A stretch of 64,000 bases of DNA from Adineta steineri (taxonomy: Eukaryota; Rotifera; Eurotatoria; Adinetida; Adinetidae): the NCBI GenBank assembly GCA_905250115.1, contig CAJNOI010000066.1, positions 414,931 through 478,930 of the forward strand. Direction: 5' to 3'. The notes under the pieces were generated by a model. That model was given only the letters and a program-made list of their open reading frames with translations. It searched no databases and was not told the origin of the DNA. Positions 60,137-64,000 of this stretch are shown here, piece by piece. Each line of letters starts with the position of its first letter. The first letter of the stretch is position 1. A program made the translations under genes and the position numbers.

Positions 60137-63100
60137 TTATCTTTTAAATTTTTTATGAATTGTTTGTCGTGTTAACATTAAATTTGCTGCTGTTGGTAAA
60201 CTACCGACTGGTAAAAGAGTAAGTGGTTGATTTGTCGTTTCCATTGGTACACTGTTCGTTTGTTCCTGTTGATGATTTTCTTGTTCTATTTCATTGTTAT
60301 GAATTGTTATATTACTAGAAGAACCAATTAATACTTTTGGCATCTGAAACAAAAAGAGCATTGATATTAACAATGTCTTTCATTGTAAGAAATTTTACTC
60401 ACCATATTTGTGCGGACATTTATCGATGAAGCTGATGCGTGTGTTAAAGGTATGACTGTTTGTGTAATTTCACTATGATCTCTTGTTTGACTGTTACTAT
60501 AAAATAAGTTCAATATTTTTGGTATCATTGATAATATAATATCTTCAAAAATGGCAGACGTACTTACTACACAAAAAAAACTGTAATGGACGACTAACTT
60601 AGAAAAACTCAAGTAGCTATAGAAAATAGTTCAGACACATTAATTCGAAACAGAAAACCAATGAAATTTTATATGTATAATGTATTAAACAGTGAGAATT
60701 TTATCAGAAGTTTTTGTATTCCAAATCGGTTTGCATCTCACACTGTATATTTACTTAATATTGGACGATAATTGTCGTCGACATTTTGGAGCCCATTGAA
60801 TAATATTATCAGATATAAATGTCGAATATGGTGCAGCAGATAAAAAATCATATACTTCTTCTGTTAACGTAATTGTCGAAGATAAAGAAATATTGGACCA
60901 TGTAGCAACATATACTGAGTGTTCAATATTGAACATCTTCAATAATTTGGACAATGCCATATTTTCTTTTGCAGATAAAGGTGAAATCATCTTTTTAATA
61001 TAAATAGGTACGAATCGGTGTTCATTTGAAGTAACAATGGCACCACGTTCAAATACCATTAATAGTTCCACATCTATTAAATGTTGAAGTGCTGGTACAA
61101 GTAATGGAATATAGTTTTTGAGAGTCGGATGACGCGACCATACTGATTTGGTTAAGATGGAAGCATTGACAAGAAGAATTAATTTAATAATTCTAATACC
61201 TTCATCAGATGTTGGATTAAACATAGAAACTGCTTTTGCTACAGTTTGATTTTCACGAACCTTTTTGTTAGTTAATCTATTGTTGTTATATTTGGTCGAT
61301 GTTGATTCTTCTTCACCTTGAAGGTGATCTTCTTCATAACCAGTAACATTTTGCTTTCTCTTCATACCAACATTCTTTTGTTCGGTAGGTAATACTTCAG
61401 TTACTAATGATAAGTCCATTCGACTAAAAAGACGAAGAGCAAATACAATTAGATATAAAACTTATTATATCAGTTGTATATATGTTACTTGCCTTAGTTC
61501 ACGCTTGTTCGGTTCAAACATCTCTCGATATTGCTCAATAATTTTGTTAGTCAAATAAATTGCACTTTGTACAACTTCAATTCCAATTGATAAACGTCTT
61601 TGATCATTTGATAATGGAAAAAAAAGTTCATTGGTTTTTTTTACAGCTGCATCAAAAAACCGTTTATCTGCAAAGCCATTAATATATGTCGGATCTTCAA
61701 CAAAAAGATCATGACAAACAACAGCTGCCATTTCCAATCCTTGAATAAGGGCACAAAGACGAAGTGAATGGTCTCTGCTTTTACCGAATCGAGTACTCAA
61801 CCATGGAGCATTTCGTTCATTTTCTTTCACTAAAAATGAGCAATGAAATCATATTATTTGGAGACAACAAATGAATTTTCTACTTACTTGCATATGTTAA
61901 AGCATCACCGTATGCAGCATATAGATTTTCAGCATCATTATCAAAATAAAAATCTATATTATTTCTAGAAATAAAATAATCTTATACGTCAAGTTTCAGT
62001 AATTCTAAATCACAATAACAACAATCATGATCTTTTTTATTGTTTTTCTCTTTACGAAAATAATCCCACGCTGGTTATTCGATATCAAGTGTTACAAGAA
62101 CAGTGTGTTTTTCTTAATGCTAGTCAAAATATTGTGTCATATTTTCGAGCTAACGAAGTGAAAAATAAGTCATCCTCGTTTGAAGAAAGTATCAATTTGA
62201 TACTAATGTAAATAAGCATTTTCTTGTAAACAATCACTTTTGAATCTATTAAATTTTACCGCAAAAAACATATTTCTTTACGAACTCCTGAGCCGATACC
62301 TATTCAATTTGTATATGGAAAGATATGGCTTATTGTCAGATAATCAAAATACTTACATTTGTCCAAGAACCATAATATACTGAGATAATGATGGCATTTT
62401 ATGTTTAATTGTTTGTGGACGCTGGAAAGAGTATTTTGGTTTCGTTTCAGCATATAAAACGGCGAATCGCTCAAGCATTGGACAAGTAGAACCGCCACTA
62501 AAACGACGTGCCAGCATTCTGATAATTGGTTCACTTGTACTTAGACAACTAATAGTTAAACGACCTATGTTAGCTGCTAGTGAACCTGATTTTAACTCTT
62601 TATTAAACGTTCTAATTGCACCCTAAGATAGAAAAATAAAAAACCTATGAAGTACTGTTGAGTCAATATAAATAAATGCCTACATAATAAGATAAAACAA
62701 AATTATGTAAATCATATATAGAGGATATCGATGCACCCTCATCAACCAAAAGACCATTAGTTTTAAGAATATTGTCTCCTTCATCGCTAAATATCATTTT
62801 ATCTCCATTAACGAGACCTGTTTGCAGTCCAGCAGCACTTGTTTCATCGACAAAAGCATCAAAACCATCCAGAAAACCAGATTTTCGATGATTATATTCT
62901 TCACCATTCATTCGAACACTATATTCATTCATCACTGATGATTTAAGTAACGTATGAAGTGTTGATTTACCAAAAGCTACCAAAACATCTATTCTATAGA
63001 TAAAATATGCAATTATAAATTTTTTCTACCTGAAAGAGCGATTAATATTTGATAAAAATGTGTTGGTGAAGGATTTTCACAGCTCTTAAATCGATAAATA

Positions 63101-63318
63101 TACGATGATTTCAAATAATACGACATAATTCCAATTAATTCATATGTATAGCCAACAAAATCAATTTCATGACGTTTTGCATGATAAAGTAACATGTTAT
63201 GTAGATAAGGTGATAAAACATAACGAAGATCGACATGATGTTTTGTAATAATTGTATGAAATGCACGGTCAAAATGATGAAGCATCGATTCATCAAATTT
63301 CGATCGTTGTTTCGGCAT
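60137..63318 (-). CDS. DUF3987-like primase-helicase ATPase (8 exons)
   Basis: Exons: 63318-63030, 62988-62684, 62622-62357, 61964-61888, 61829-61493, 61423-60755, 60496-60403, 60343-60137. Phases agree at every junction and the sum is 2244 nt, 747 aa. Introns are 41 nt upward; the fifth begins GC (AAG|GCAAGT), a GC-AG intron. Joining exons 1 and 2 gives QILIALSDVLVAFGKSTLHT, a degenerate Walker A. Then come GFLDGFDAFVDE, KMIFSDEGDNIL (Walker B-like), RLTISCLSTSEPII with RRFSGG, and KSRDHSLRLCALIQGLEMA, in the order seen in DUF3987 primase-helicases of phages and plasmids. The tail is disordered. It probably unwinds or primes DNA for the putative element. The start may lie upstream, since an acceptor-like CTTTCAG precedes in frame. 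Confidence 0.72.
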
Positions 63319-63789
63319 TCGCAAATATGAAATAATAGTAAGAAATCTGAAAGTAATTAATCTAAACGAAGCCGAAGCCGTTCACACAAAGACAATTGTG
63401 GTCCCAAGATACAATCAATTCCGAATTTCTATATCATTGTACGGTAGAAAAACTAGCGAAAACTCGAAACAAGCACAATTCTAACATAAATGAACTAAGC
63501 CTTAGCACTATTATAAAATAAATAAACTAATATAAGCACTAATCTACATTTATATATGTAAAGCAAACAAAGTAATATAAATAATCACAATACAAATACA
63601 TTCAAGCCAATCCATATTCAACACGTGAACCAATAAATGAACGAAAACAAAAAAAATATTCTCTCGCCTCCATCACTATATTACGAAATACCATACCACG
63701 ACATCTTACAAAATATATTTGATTCGCTCTCCTATTCTTCAAAACGACATACGATATTCACCCAATTCTTCACACTATTTGAATCGTTA
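63319..63789. other. Spacer at the right end of the putative element
   Basis: No gene seen. A plus-strand ORF begins at 63637, but its first ~50 codons have no counterpart in the acidic protein and are not supported as coding. Confidence 0.4.
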
Positions 63790-63888
63790 ATTTTACAACA
63801 AAACGACGACACACATGATGATGAAGTACTAACCTCTCGTGTTATTTCCTTCCGTTCAAAACAAAAAAAAACAACACCTACCATCTTT
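63790..63888 (+). pseudogene. Inverted fragment of the acidic ORF
   Basis: LQQNDDTHDDEVLTSRVIS and FRSKQKKTTPTIFHQY on the plus strand match LQQDSDTHDDEALSSRLVS and SRSKQKETTHTNFHQY of the minus-strand acidic protein. Homology starts abruptly at about 63790 and stops at TTTCATCAATACC, where satellite sequence takes over. It is a truncated, inverted copy. Confidence 0.75.
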
Positions 63889-64000
63889 CATCAATACCTA
63901 AGTATTATCAGCAGAACTGTCTCAATTCCTCAATTCTACCGCATTTTTTTCGTTTCTAGATAATATTCTAGATGATATATTGTTCCACTTGAGGAAATGA
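63879..64000. repeat. Inverted satellite unit at the right window edge
   Basis: The complement of the 53.9-55.2 kb satellite: CATCAATACCTAAGTATTAT, CAGCAGAACTGTCTCAATTC, TTTCTAGATAATATTCTAGA, CCACTTGAGGAAATG. It continues out of the window, so the array length on this side is unknown. Confidence 0.9.

Noticed and set aside
53880..64000. Terminon/Athena-type giant retroelement
   Set aside because: No reverse transcriptase, GIY-YIG or other retroelement domain was seen in the translated exons; the visible enzymes are transposase- and helicase-like.
1..64000. tRNA, rRNA or other structural RNA genes
   Set aside because: GGTTCGA-like words occur only inside protein-coding exons, with no cloverleaf around them; no rRNA signature was found.

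Overview
The window looks like nuclear DNA of a bdelloid rotifer (Rotaria/Adineta-type). It is AT-rich and has very short introns (41-67 nt) mixed with some long ones. Its genes are typical bdelloid expansions: lineage-specific 7TM receptors, NHL and kelch propellers, a giant NACHT protein and a WWE-ART enzyme. It also carries many short G-rich motifs close to the bdelloid telomeric hexamer TGTGGG. Species cannot be fixed from the sequence alone. Every intact gene found lies on the minus strand, and several had to be rebuilt from exons. Layout: a secreted serine beta-lactamase-like protein, cut by the window start (1-916). A tandem array of four related 7TM receptors (1.8-12.7 kb), each with one hidden 53-nt phase-0 intron, interleaved with decayed plus-strand gene fragments and G-rich hairpins. 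A membrane-anchored kelch protein (14.2-15.7 kb) and an F-box protein (16.4-17.5 kb). Two tandem paralogues of a chimeric receptor (18.0-29.3 and 30.6-35.7 kb): signal peptide, NHL propeller modules, beta-sandwich (PPC-like) modules and a C-terminal 7TM domain, joined by phase-1 exons. Copy A has 3 NHL and 4 PPC-like modules; copy B has 1 and 3. Then a 10-TM EamA/SLC35-type transporter (37.4-38.6 kb), a secreted protein of unknown function (39.3-40.4 kb), a 2409-residue single-exon NACHT ATPase ending in a CaaX-like box (40.8-48.0 kb) and a WWE plus ADP-ribosyltransferase protein (48.6-49.6 kb). 49.6-53.6 kb holds no recognisable gene, only a 120-bp minisatellite and a 19-bp inverted repeat, and ends at a 100-N assembly gap. 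From 53.9 kb to the window end lies what may be a large, little-known mobile element. An outer ~135-bp satellite array is followed inward by an acidic disordered protein, a KDZ-like DDE transposase (three exons, 636 aa) and a DUF3987-like primase-helicase ATPase (eight exons, 747 aa). At the right edge a piece of the acidic ORF and the same satellite reappear in inverted orientation. The joint there falls on a 10-bp microhomology shared by ORF and satellite. A second pattern of interest is that G-rich, often hairpin-forming, telomere-like sequences sit just 3' of most host genes but not of the mobile-element genes.
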